Origin: Datura wrightii
Taxonomy: Eukaryota > Streptophyta > Magnoliopsida > Solanales > Solanaceae
Reading direction: 5' to 3'
Assembly: GCA_035772735.1 (NCBI GenBank)
Contig: JASDFA010000003.1
Coordinates: forward strand, 97,087,001-97,151,000
DNA length: 64,000 nt
The notes below the pieces were generated by a model. That model had not been told where the DNA came from. It saw only the letters and a program-made list of their open reading frames with translations, and made no database searches. This document shows positions 36,080 to 45,517 of this stretch, one piece after another. The first letter of the stretch is position 1, and the number at the start of each line of letters is the position of its first letter. A program made the translations under genes and the position numbers.

Positions 36080-36121
36080 CGTGTCACAGAGGGCATGCTC
36101 CGCGTTACCCTCTGTGACACG
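36080..36121 (+). repeat. Spacer hairpin 2 of J
   Basis: CGTGTCACAGAGGG (36080-36093) pairs perfectly with CCCTCTGTGACACG (36108-36121). Relative to hairpin 1 a G-C pair has become A-T on both arms. Confidence 0.9.
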
Positions 36122-36323
36122 TTGATGTGCATATCGCGACGGGTCACACCGGGTCGCAGGGTGACCCGCGCGATTTTCCCCCTTTTTAACCCCGGTTACC
36201 CCTATTTTTCCCTCATTTCGCACACACTCCGCAACCAACCTCCCAAAAACCCATCCCCCCTCGACGTGACATGGACTTAGGACAATAATTTCATCGATTT
36301 TTCATCAATTCTTCGAATTCAAG

Positions 36324-37016
36324 GTATGTTCTTCAACTCTGTTTTAATTCTTGTCGAAATTTTTTGATATTGAACTAGTGATATGAGCTAAACTTTCCCT
36401 AAGTAGAAATTGAGCTTAAATTCTATTGAATTATTGTTGATTGATGTTCAGAGTATCATGGTGATTGCTTGAACGCGATAATAACATAGTTTAATCGAAT
36501 TTGTGATAAAATCATAGTTAGGGCTTGCCTTTGAATTTGAAATGGAAAAATTTAGTTGAACTAGTGAAATTCATGTTGGGTTGTACATGTTGAGTGAGAT
36601 GAGTCGATTGTGCTAACTGTTATTATGCTCAAAAACTGACGGATTCTCGGGTTAGGGTAATATCGAAAATTGCAAGAATTGGTTGAATTGTATAGGATCA
36701 CGTAGTTAATTTTTTTCTTTTTTCTTTTGTTTTGTTTCTCCTTGCTAAGTGCTATGAGATAAAATATTGTCGATGGTAATGATTGTGGTTAGCTGTACGA
36801 AGTCTGAGTAGTACATAGAATATAAACCATCGAATTCTTCAAATGCACTAAGCATGTTTGTATATTGGGTTGTTTGTTTGTGCAAATAAGTATGATCTGG
36901 CTGTAATGTTGTAATTTTAGCTAAGGACTAAGTGTGGGGTAGCCTAGCTTAACCCAACCTTAGTCGAAGCTAATATTCATTGGCTTAACATTGAACTTGT
37001 CTGTATGGGTTGGCAG
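36324..37016 (+). other. Predicted intron upstream of the J PTP frame
   Basis: Donor AAG-GTATGTT at 36324 and acceptor TTGGCAG ending 37016 enclose 693 bases, AT-rich and without coding potential. CTTAAC near 36985 could be the branch point. The acceptor lies six bases before the PTP start codon. D and E1 have the same arrangement with introns of 755 and 708 bases. No transcript evidence is available here. Confidence 0.6.
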
Positions 37017-37021
37017 GAACA

Positions 37022-38242
37022 ATGGCAAGCAGGCAAGACAAGGGGAAAGGCGCATCAACTTCTGGCCCCGACAGAAAAAGAATCAGATTGGGCACAGTGG
37101 TCCCAGCAGCACCAGCGGTTCCACGCGTCCAACGCCGCCAATATAGAACCAGGTGGGTGACAGAAGAGGGGAAGAAGTGGTATGCAAAGCACAAGGAGAG
37201 CAAGTACTTCCCCGAGGAACCCATAGCACGGGAACCGTTGGCACAAGAGTTCCCTAGGATCGTCCACAGGATCGAGGCAGCTGGGCTCAACTTCATCTTT
37301 GAAGAGCCCAAGGAATGCAACTTGCACTTGATTCGAGAATTTTTTGCCAATTGGAACCCGACTCTCAGAAGTCACACCATCAAAATAAGAGGGCAAATAT
37401 TCACCTTTGAGCCCCATCACCTCAATGCTATCCTAGGGGCGCGAGACACAGCCGCCCATGTGCTTCGATAGCTGAACATCTCTCCACCATATGCGGACAT
37501 CAGACGCACTATGTGTGGAACCCGATCGACGGCTAGGTGGAGCAGACACAAGGAGAGGGGCTACCATCAGACTTTGCCCTACTCACAGATGAACAGGGAA
37601 GCCAAGATATGGCTTAAGATCGTGTGTTCCTGCCTAATCCCGAGGGTACATATGACGGATGTAACCCGAGATCATGTATGCCTGGTGTACGCCCTGACGA
37701 AAGGGCTGGAGATCAACGTGGGGGGGGTGATTATCTCCGCCATGAAGAGAGCCTGGTTGCATCAGGGGCACAGATACGGATTTGGTGGACTACTCACCAC
37801 ATTCCTGAGGGGCCTAGATGTTGAGGAAGAGGCCCTTAACTACATCCCGCAGATGGAGCGGCAGGCCTTAGATATCACTAAAACTAAGGCACCCGACACT
37901 ACCCACGGGCCTGTTCTTACACTTGCCGAGAGACATGCTCGGGATGATCAGTACATGGCTCGCATGTACGGGATGCAGATGCTCCAGCTGAGGATAGGCG
38001 GGAGGCCGGCAACAGAGAAGGAGCTATGGCAGCTCGAGCTAGACTACCCTTTTTGCAAAAATGCCAGGGCTCTATGTCGAGTGGGGCCAGCTTTTGTGGA
38101 GCCCATGGATGATGATGTCCCCACAGATGAGGAGACACGTCAGGAGGACTCCAATGTGGAGTCCGATGATGACAATGGGGGTGATTTAGACATGGGAGAT
38201 GAAGCAGCAGTACCTGATGAAGAAGTGGAGTATTTTGATTGA
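37022..38242 (+). pseudogene. PTP-type protein of J, one stop codon
   Basis: Belongs by appearance to the 'putative plant transposon protein' family often seen beside plant Ty3 elements; its role is not known. ATG 37022 gives MASRQDKGKGASTSG, a basic Lys/Arg-rich start. The body has WVTEEGKKWYAKHKESKYFP, IKIRGQIFTFEPHHLNAILG, RRTMCGTRSTARWSRHKERG and FGGLLTTFLRGLDVEEEALN, and the tail is very acidic and ends EVEYFD. A TAG (37469-37471) replaces the Gln seen in E1; otherwise the frame is open for about 407 codons. It occupies the env-like position of Athila elements but shows no signal peptide or membrane segment, so it is unlikely to be an envelope. Confidence 0.8.
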
Positions 38243-40006
38243 TCAGGGAGTTCCACCACCCAATTTTTGTGAACACTGGGGATAGTGTTCGAGATAAGTG
38301 TGGGGTGGGAGTAGTTAGGTGCTGGTTGTGCTGTTATGTATGTTCTAATCTATTGTTGTGCCTGTGAAAAATTTTTTTGTGACCCTGTGATTTGTGATTG
38401 TGAAGTTGTTGTTCTGTATTGTAATTATATGTGAAACTATTGTGTGTTGCTGAATGTTGCTAGCTGATTTTGTACATATTTTTCTTTATCGAAATGATCG
38501 ATATTTTTTAAAATTTTTTTTCCATTCTTGGGTTTCTCGGCGTTTGTTTTCGATTCTTTTACCGAGAATGGTCCCATTGAACCGAAGTCTTAGTTAGTGA
38601 CTGTTCCCTATGATGGATGGATGACGACCGTCTTAAGGGAAATGTAGTCGTTAGGAGTAGATTTTTTTATTTATTTTTTAGTTGTTTTTCATTTGTGGGG
38701 TGCATCCCAAAACCTGTAGTTACTTTATGGTTGCGGAATTCTGGTTGCGGGTTGTACATGATATTTGAAATGCAAAGGTGATTCGTATGAAAGCATGCAA
38801 CTTTGTAAATATGTTGATATACCTAGGCCATAGAGTCGATTAAGTGTGATTGAGGCTTAATTTTGAATTCTTGTAATTAGCTGATTGAAGAGTCTGTGAA
38901 TACGTCTTGAATTGAGCATGTGCAATAAGTGTGAAGTGAGGTTTTGTTATTCCGTGCTATTGTGAAGTGTCTAGAACTTGCCTGGTGTGTGTACAAAATG
39001 AAATGAAGGAGGTGTATTATAGGAAAGGATGTAGGCATTTCTTTGTTTTAACCGAAAGTTTCTCTTTTTCATTATTGTACCCACCTTGATTGTACACCCT
39101 AGTCAGCCCGGTGAGCCTTTAGCCTATTATTTTCTTCTTTTGTCAAAAAGTGTAAACCGAGCTTAATCACTTCTTTTCATTAGCCATAAATTTGACCCAA
39201 AACTCTTAAGCGCTTAAGAAGAGAAAATAATTTTTCCAAAGTTTCAAAGAGTGAGAATCGTGAAAAGAAAAGAAAAGCAGAGTGATAAACGGAAAGAAAA
39301 GGTTGAAGGTGCACTTGTTATTAATAAACTCTAATGAAGGTGTATGAATAATCTTTGTTGTGGTGTCAAGTGTGCTTAATAAGATGGGCCAAACTAAAGA
39401 AAAACTTCAAGAATGGGAGGATGAAGAAAGAAACAATGCCCATGAGTTTGATGGGATGTATTGAAAAGGTGCTTAAGGGTGCTAGTGTCTATTATTGGCT
39501 AGCCCAATATTTACTAGTTCCGTAGCTTACATTACAACCTGTTAAAGTCCTACATGATCTTACATCACACTTCTTTATATTAGTGGAGTAATACACAAAA
39601 GGCAAGCTTATGGTTCGTGACATGATGCATGTGAATTCTTTTGGGAGAGAGAGTGAAATTGTGTCTATATGCCCCTGCATGTTATCGTTTCAGTTTGTAC
39701 GATCAAAAAGGGGAAAATTCTCTTGTGTTGTGAGGGCACATGCTTGATGAGAGATTAATTTTCGTGTCAGATGTCTTGATCAGCTGATTTGCATGAGTTT
39801 GCCGATATCGAGAGTCGATTCTTAAGTCTAGGAGGTCTCGATGTATTGAAGGTCATTGCATTGATAGGACCATGCGTGTTTTCTTAATGATTTGCTGTAT
39901 TGAATAATTGGTATGACCGTAGCCCGAATTGTCGAACCAAAGTAGAGAGGTTGGGTTGTAAATTGCATGAGGTGTAAGATTGTTGTTCAAGGACGAACAA
40001 GGATTT
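38243..40006 (+). other. Conserved noncoding tail of J
   Basis: About 1.8 kb between PTP and the purine tract with no reading frame above about 60 codons. It includes the GACGACCGTC-CTTAAG motif (38613-38640), blocks shared with H, D, E1 and E2, and the TTCA-AGGA-CGAA hairpin at 39985-39998. Conservation over distant copies implies function in the RNA or in cDNA synthesis. Confidence 0.65.
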
Positions 40007-40020
40007 AAGTGTGGGGTAAG
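40007..40020 (+). promoter_or_regulatory. Polypurine tract of J
   Basis: AAGTGTGGGGTAAG directly before the 3' LTR. The same AAGTGTGGGG lies before the LTRs of H, D, E1 and E2. Confidence 0.85.
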
Positions 40021-41442
40021 TGATCTTGGGCAAATTTATATGCCCTAGTGATACTCAAATGTGTCATCTTAGCCTTGTTTATCTATCAATGTTTATACAT
40101 TCTCATGTGATTGGTAATAAAATGTGAATTTATACTAACCAACATGATTAGCATTGTTTTGCAGGTAAAATGTAATTTTGGGAAGCTAAAATGCGTGTTG
40201 GGAGAGATTGGGGTTGGACTCGGATGCTAGCAAAGAACAAGGCATTGGAAGGCACAAAATAAAGAGGCTCCGCGATGGAGCCGTGTCACGCTGCCATCGC
40301 GGAGGCCTTCTGCTTGGCTAGGGAATTTTGGCAATTTCCAGTGAGGGTGCGCGTTGGGTCCATGGCACGGTGGCCTAGCTCCGCGTTGCACGCCGTGCAA
40401 CATTGGGCCTTATTACCTGGACACCCAGTTTCCAGTGAGGGTCCGCGTCAGTGGCGTGTCACGGAGGCAGTGCTCCGCGATGCACTCCGTGACACGTTGC
40501 TTGTTATTCCAGGAATAATTCCCACTAGTATAAATAAAACACTTAGGTTCATTTTTAATTATTCTGACTTGGTGGAGCAAGAACGTGGGTTACAGGCAGT
40601 TGAGGGGACGAAATTATCAGGGTTTTTCTCTATCTCCTTCTTCTTTAATTCAATTGCTTGTATGTTTAACACTCATTTAACGATGTTTAATTCACAAATG
40701 AGTGGCTAATTCCTCTTCTTGCTGAGGTTAAGAACAATTGTATTGAAATGTGATTGTTGATTAAGTTGTCTTTTCATCTTTTCTTCCATGGTTGTTCTAT
40801 TGATTCTTGTTCTTACTACATTAATGTGTGGCCTACGTTAATGTATATCTAAAAAGTCCGATTCACTCGAGAGAGCAAGAAATTGGAAAGTTGTGAATTA
40901 ATAGGATATGATCTTTTCTTAGTTTGGGAAAATTGAGAATTGATTTACCTTCAGGATAGAAATATACCTGAAAGTCGTATTAGTCAATTTAGGAACCGAG
41001 TTTGTATGGCTAGAACATGAATTTTGTTTAATCACATAAATGTAGGTGGGCGGTTCATGATTCTTAAGTTGGGTTAAATACGAGAGTTTTAATCCATTGG
41101 CACTAGTTCTTGACTAGCAACCGGAGAAAAAGACTAACCAAATTATATTGATAATTAATTTCTTTACATGTTCATTTAACCTCAGCATGCTCACATTCAT
41201 AGTTCAGACTCACATTAGATAGTTGCTTTAGACTTAGCATAAAAATTAGAACTCAAAATATCAAATTCTTGGTTACACTGTTGTCTTCATTGTTGGAATT
41301 AAAATATAGTACACTTGAGCAGATTGTACCTTATCCCAGTCCCAGTGGCAATGATACTTGGCTTACTTAAGCCACTTTACTACTTGTTCGATCACGTGCA
41401 CTTGCGTGTAGTTATATACCTATATAACAAATAGACCGAACA
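40021..41442 (+). repeat. 3' LTR of element J
   Basis: 1422 bp. It keeps the hairpin CGTGTCACGGAG (40455-40466) with CTCCGTGACACG (40485-40496), about 30 bases before TATAAATA at 40529-40536. Confidence 0.95.
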
Positions 41443-41447
41443 GATCT
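41443..41447. repeat. Target site duplication of J (right), GATCT
   Basis: Matches 31719-31723. Element C sequence resumes here. Confidence 0.95.
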
Positions 41448-41745
41448 CCGATGCACTTCTTCAAATATGACACATGGAATACAGGGTGCACAACTGCTAA
41501 TTTTGAAGGTAATTCTAGCTCATAGGCTACCTTGCCAATATGCCTCAAAATTCTATAGGGTCCCATATATCTCGAACTGAGCATTCCCTTCCTTCAAAAT
41601 CTCATCACCCCTTTCATGGGCGAAATATTCAGATAAACCCAGTTATCAACTATAAACTCCAACTCTCTTCTCCGCACATCGGCATAAGATTTCTAATGGC
41701 TCTGAGGTGTTTCCAATCTTTCTCGGATGAGTTGAACTTTCTGCA
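41448..41745 (-). pseudogene. Integrase tail of C, upstream half of the gene cut by J
   Basis: The minus strand encodes a VHPVFHVSYLKKCIGD-type segment near 41450-41500 and the RRRELEF-like block of the tail. The product continues at 31718 on the other side of J. Stops occur near 41690. Confidence 0.8.
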
Positions 41746-42600
41746 TTGCCTAATGAATTGAGTTTGTCCCTATCAAGGTAGCTTCACCAACCTCAAACCA
41801 CCCTATAGGAGATCTACACCTTCTACCAAATAATGCCTCGAACGGGGCCATTTGAATGCTAGAGTGGTAGTTGTTGTTGTACGCAAACTCGTTAAGAGGC
41901 AAATGGTCATCCCAACTACCCTTGAAATTGATCGCGCAGGCTTTCAACATATCTGTAGGGTCTGAATAGTCCGCTCAGCTTGCCCAGTTGTCTATGGGTG
42001 AAAAGTTGTGTTGAGCTTGACCTGAGTGCCTAGTCCCTTCTAAAAAGACTTCTAAAAGTGTGAGGTGAATTGGGTACCTCTTTCTAAGATGATGGATAAG
42101 GGCACCCCCTGAAGTTTGACTAACTCCCGAATATAAAGGATAACATTGTCCTTAGCTGAATCTGTGGTTTTAACTGGGAGGAAATGTGCTAACTTAGTCA
42201 TCCGGTCCACTACTACCCATATTGAGTCATGCTGCTGACGAGTCCAAGGTAGACCCTTAATGAAGTCCATGTCTATTTCTTCCTACTTCCATGTGGGTAT
42301 TCTAATATGCTGAGTCATGCGTCCTGGTCTTTGATGCTCTACCTTGACTTTCTAGCAGTTTGGGCACTTGGCTACGAATTCAGTGATGTCTCTATTCATG
42401 TCGTTCCACTAGTAAATATCTTACAAATCGCAGTACATTTTTATAGCACCAGGGTGAATGGAGTATCTCGAGTTGTGTGCTTCAGCCAGTATCTACTGTC
42501 TCAACTTACCAACATCTGGTACACACACATCTCCCCTGGTAATGGAGCACACCATCTCCCCATTGGAGAAAGCTTATATTTCTTTTCTGAGAACTACTTC
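41746..42600 (-). pseudogene. Integrase core of C
   Basis: MDFIKGLPWTRQQHDSIWVV and HFLPVKTTDSAKDNVILYIR are clear. The segment that should read SDRGTQF is LERGTQF here (about 42065-42085), so the second catalytic Asp is lost. Downstream FKGSWDDHLPLNEFAYNNNY and FEALFGRRCRSPIGWFEVGE (41750-41950) are preserved. Two frames are needed to read it all. Confidence 0.87.
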
Positions 42601-43260
42601 CTTAAGCTTGAGTAAGATGGGATATTCGTTCTGTCTAGACTTCACTTCAACTACCAAGGAGGAATCTGACCCACTTTGCATTACCACTCCACCCTCAGCT
42701 GAATCCACCAACTGTACTCCCAACCTAGCTAGCCTGTGTATATCTCTTACCATTTCCTTCTTGAACATGAGCTACGCTTCCCATAGACAACCTGCTTGGT
42801 GCATCAGCCACCATATTGGCTTTACCCGGGTGATACAACACACTCATGTCATAGTCTTTCAGTAGCTCCAACCACCTTCTCTGACGAAGATTTAGGTCCT
42901 TCTGACTGAATACATACTGAAGGCTCTTGTGATTTGTGAACACATCCACGTGAGCTCCATATGGGTAATGTCTCCATATTTTCAGCGCAAACACCACCGC
43001 TGCCAACTCCAAGTCATGAGTTGGATAGTTCTTCTCAGGAACATTGAGCTGTCTGGAGGTGTAGGTTATCACCTTTATCTTCTGCATGAGAACGCAATCG
43101 AGTACAACTCTAGAAGAGTCACAATAGACAACCAACCCATATGTTCCTTCTAGCAAGGTCGAAACTGGAGCGGTAGTGAGTCGAGTCTTCAACTCCTAGA
43201 AACTCTTCTCACAAGCATTCGACCACTAGAAGTTCACTCTCTTCTAAGTTAACTTAGTTA
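42601..43260 (-). pseudogene. RNase H domain of C
   Basis: An open frame 42725-43192 contains VITYTSRQLNVPEKNYPTHD, VDVFTNHKSLQYVF (Asp to Asn in the TDHKSL block), RQRRWLELLKDYDMSVLYHP and NMVADAPSRLS. The changed Asp is a catalytic candidate. Stops bound it on both sides. Confidence 0.86.
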
Positions 43261-44170
43261 GAGGAGATTCTATAGAGGAGAAACCTTCCATAAACCGTCG
43301 GTAATAACAACTAAGCCTAGAAAACTCCTAATTTCTATCAGAGAGGTAGGTTTGGGCCAATCTTTCACTGCTGCTATCTTTTGAGGATAAACTTGAATAC
43401 CTTCACCCGAGACCATGTGACTCGAGAAAGTCACGAACTTCAACCAGAATTCACTCTTGCTGAACTTGGCTAACAGCTGGCGGTCTCTAAGTATCTAAAG
43501 CACTATCCTCTATTGATTAGCATGCTCTTCCTCATTTCTGGAGTATACCAGAGTGTCATTGATAAATACAATGACGAACATATCCAGATACTGCTTGAAG
43601 ACTCTATTCATCAAGTCCATGAAGGATGCGGGTGTGTTTGTTAGCCCGAAGGACATCACCAAAAATTCGTAATGATCATATCGAGTTGTGGATGTTGTTT
43701 TCGGTATGTCACACTCTCTGACCCTTAGCTGATGGTACCCTGACCTAAGATCTATCTTCGAGAAACAACTGGCTCCCTAAAGTTGGTCAAATAGGTCATG
43801 AATTCTAGATAGGGGATACCTGTTCTTGACTGTGACTTTGTTCAGCTGACGGTAATCTATGCACATTCTGAGGGTACCGTCTTTCTTACGAATGAATAGT
43901 ACTGGAGCACCCCATGCAGATGCTCGGTCTGATAAAACCCTTGTCAAGAAGATTTTTAGTTGCTCCTTCAACTCCTTAAGCTCAGCTGGAGCCATTCTGT
44001 TAGGAGGGATGGAGATGGGCTGAGTATCTAGAAGGAGTTCTATTCCAAACTCTATTTCCCGTTCAGGGGGAACTTTGGGAAGTTCCTCAGGAAATACATC
44101 TGGGAACTCGCTGACCATTGGAACTAACTTGATAGTTGGGGTCTCAGAGTTGGAATCTTTTACCCAAACT
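43261..44170 (-). pseudogene. Reverse transcriptase of C
   Basis: The open frame 43777-44118 has PDVFPEELPKVPPEREIEFG, KKDGTLRMCIDYRQLNKVTV and KNRYPLSRIHDLFDQL. Beyond a stop come SKIDLRSGYHQLR, FGLTNTPASFMDLMNRVFKQ and FINDTLVYS (about 43545-43575). The active site should be FIDD or FVDD, so the first catalytic Asp is Asn and the enzyme would be inactive even if the stops were absent. Confidence 0.88.
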
Positions 44171-44665
44171 AGATGATAGTTACATCCCTTAGAAATAAGC
44201 TTCTAGGCCTTAAGGTAGGAAATAAATTGACCCTTAGACGCTGAACTACTGCCTGGTCGTTGTAACACTGGCTCACTAGGGAACTGAAACTTTACAACTC
44301 TAGCTATGTTGTCAACTGAGGTGTAACTAGAGTTTAACTAGTCCATGCTGAGAATAAGGTCAAAATCGACCATGTCTAACTCTACCAGATCTACTGGAAT
44401 GACTTTATTCAGGATTGAGACTAGACAGTTTCTATACACCCGGCTGGTTCTAACTGACTCGCCAACAGGGGTGAAAACCGAGAATGGTTCTAAGAGGACC
44501 ACTGGACTGATATTGAACTTCACTGGTATGTAGGGAGTCACGAATGAAATGGTGACTCCTGGATCTAGGAGTGCATACTCATCCAGATAAAAGAGGCATA
44601 ACATACCCGTGACTATGTTAGGTGAGCTCTCCTGATCATGATGGGAATACAATGCATAAAATCGA
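44171..44665 (-). pseudogene. Aspartic protease of C
   Basis: The frame 44338-44652 contains LLDPGVTISFVTPYIPVKF near its start, where LDSGAT is expected (Ser to Pro, Ala to Val), and VELDMVDFDLILSMDWL near its end. Both changes make activity unlikely. Confidence 0.8.
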
Positions 44666-44689
44666 TTTTGGTGCTGACCTCCATCTGTA

Positions 44690-45315
44690 CCTGAGGTGCT
44701 TGCCTGCTAGAGCTAATGATGTGGTGGATTGTGTTCTCCCTTGTCCTGCTGAAGGGAAACCTTTAAGCCGATGATCAAGCTGTCCATAACCAAAGCAGCC
44801 CTCTCGACCCTTAAAACACTCTCCCAGGTGGTTCCTGTCGCACTTAGGGCAAGCTGGATATCTGTTCCCGACACTATAGCTTTGAGACTGAGATCCAGAT
44901 GCTCCTCCTGTCTTTCCATTGTTCGTACCAGACCTGGGCTACCCCTTTTAGCTGGTAGGCAGCCAGATCAGCACTCTCAGAGGAGCTAACACCCATAATA
45001 CGAGTAATCTTCCAAATCTCGTCTATGAACTCTTGGGGGTCCTCCCCCACTTTGGATCCCTAAAAAGATGGAGGGTTCATACGGGTGAAGTCTCGCACCC
45101 TAGCAGCTGCTGTAGATCCATTGTTGTTAATTGGTACTACTTACTGGGTCACTTGATTGGTGACTATTTGAGCGAGCAGCTGGATAGCCGCTCTGAACTC
45201 CGTGGTGGACACTGTGTCATCCTGAGGGGCTACTGGTGCAGATGAGGCAGGTCTATTGGTGTTTCCGGACCTTCTTCCATTACCGTGTCTGGGAGGCAGG
45301 ATACATTGAAACAAA
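44690..45315 (-). pseudogene. gag of C, internally shortened
   Basis: The N-terminal part reads RHGNGRRSGNTNRPASSAPV and EFRAAIQLLAQIVTNQVTQ (about 45150-45300). The start ATG appears mutated. After the segment ending YEQWKD-like residues near 44920, the sequence jumps to SQSYSVGNRYPACPKCDRNH and CFGYGQLDHRLKG, the zinc knuckles (44780-44880). The capsid middle present in A and B (the RFFP and NLKQGR blocks) is missing, so about 250-300 bases seem deleted. The second knuckle has Cys to Tyr. Confidence 0.75.
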
Positions 45316-45500
45316 ACAGTGCACGACTTAGGGAAAACGTCTGGAATTGAACTTTTATGCACGATAAAGAGTATGAACAAAAGAAAGTTTCCTAATAACA
45401 TCTCGTAGCCTCCTCATCATAAGTGTGGCGCACTTCACACCTATTAAAATAACTCTACTCAATGCGAATTTCAGACATTTTGAGGATTCTCTAAACATAC

Positions 45501-45513
45501 AACTCGGATACCA
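45501..45513 (-). promoter_or_regulatory. Primer binding site of C (initiator-Met type)
   Basis: The minus strand reads TGGTATCCGAGTT next to the 5' LTR, close to TGGTATCAGAGC. Confidence 0.8.
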
Positions 45514-45517
45514 AGTT

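Larger units (their letters stand above)
35731..36323 (+). other. Hairpin-rich spacer of J (proposed promoter and first exon of PTP)
   Basis: After an AT-rich stretch come two long hairpins (35983-36024 and 36080-36121), a near-perfect AT palindrome (36038-36060) and a CGGGTCAC/GTGACCCG hairpin (36140-36168). A pyrimidine-rich stretch then leads to AAG-GTATGTT, a good splice donor at 36324. The hairpins are the same kind as those upstream of the TATA box in the LTR. There is no open frame. In D and E1 the equivalent spacer has TTAATAAAAACCC; J has only CTTTTTAACCCC here. Confidence 0.55.
31724..41442 (+). mobile_element. Element J: complete non-autonomous Athila-like element
   Basis: 9719 bp with equal 1422 bp LTRs (31724-33145 and 40021-41442), TG and CA ends, and a perfect GATCT duplication. 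The internal 6.9 kb holds an Asp-tRNA primer site, gag, protease, a hairpin-rich spacer, a predicted intron, a PTP frame, a conserved tail and a purine tract. No reverse transcriptase, RNase H or integrase is present. A hand count of LTR differences gives about 96-97% identity, so it is the youngest measurable insertion, although all three frames are broken. Confidence 0.95.

Noticed and set aside
36095..36280. Short open frames running through the spacer hairpins
   Set aside because: Their residues come from the inverted repeats (for example VTLCDTLM), they are not shared in frame with E1, and they lack a conserved start.
37022..38242. PTP frame as a viral-type envelope gene
   Set aside because: It sits where Athila elements have their env-like frame, but no signal peptide, transmembrane segment or glycosylation-rich outer part is visible. 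The protein is basic at the start and acidic at the end.
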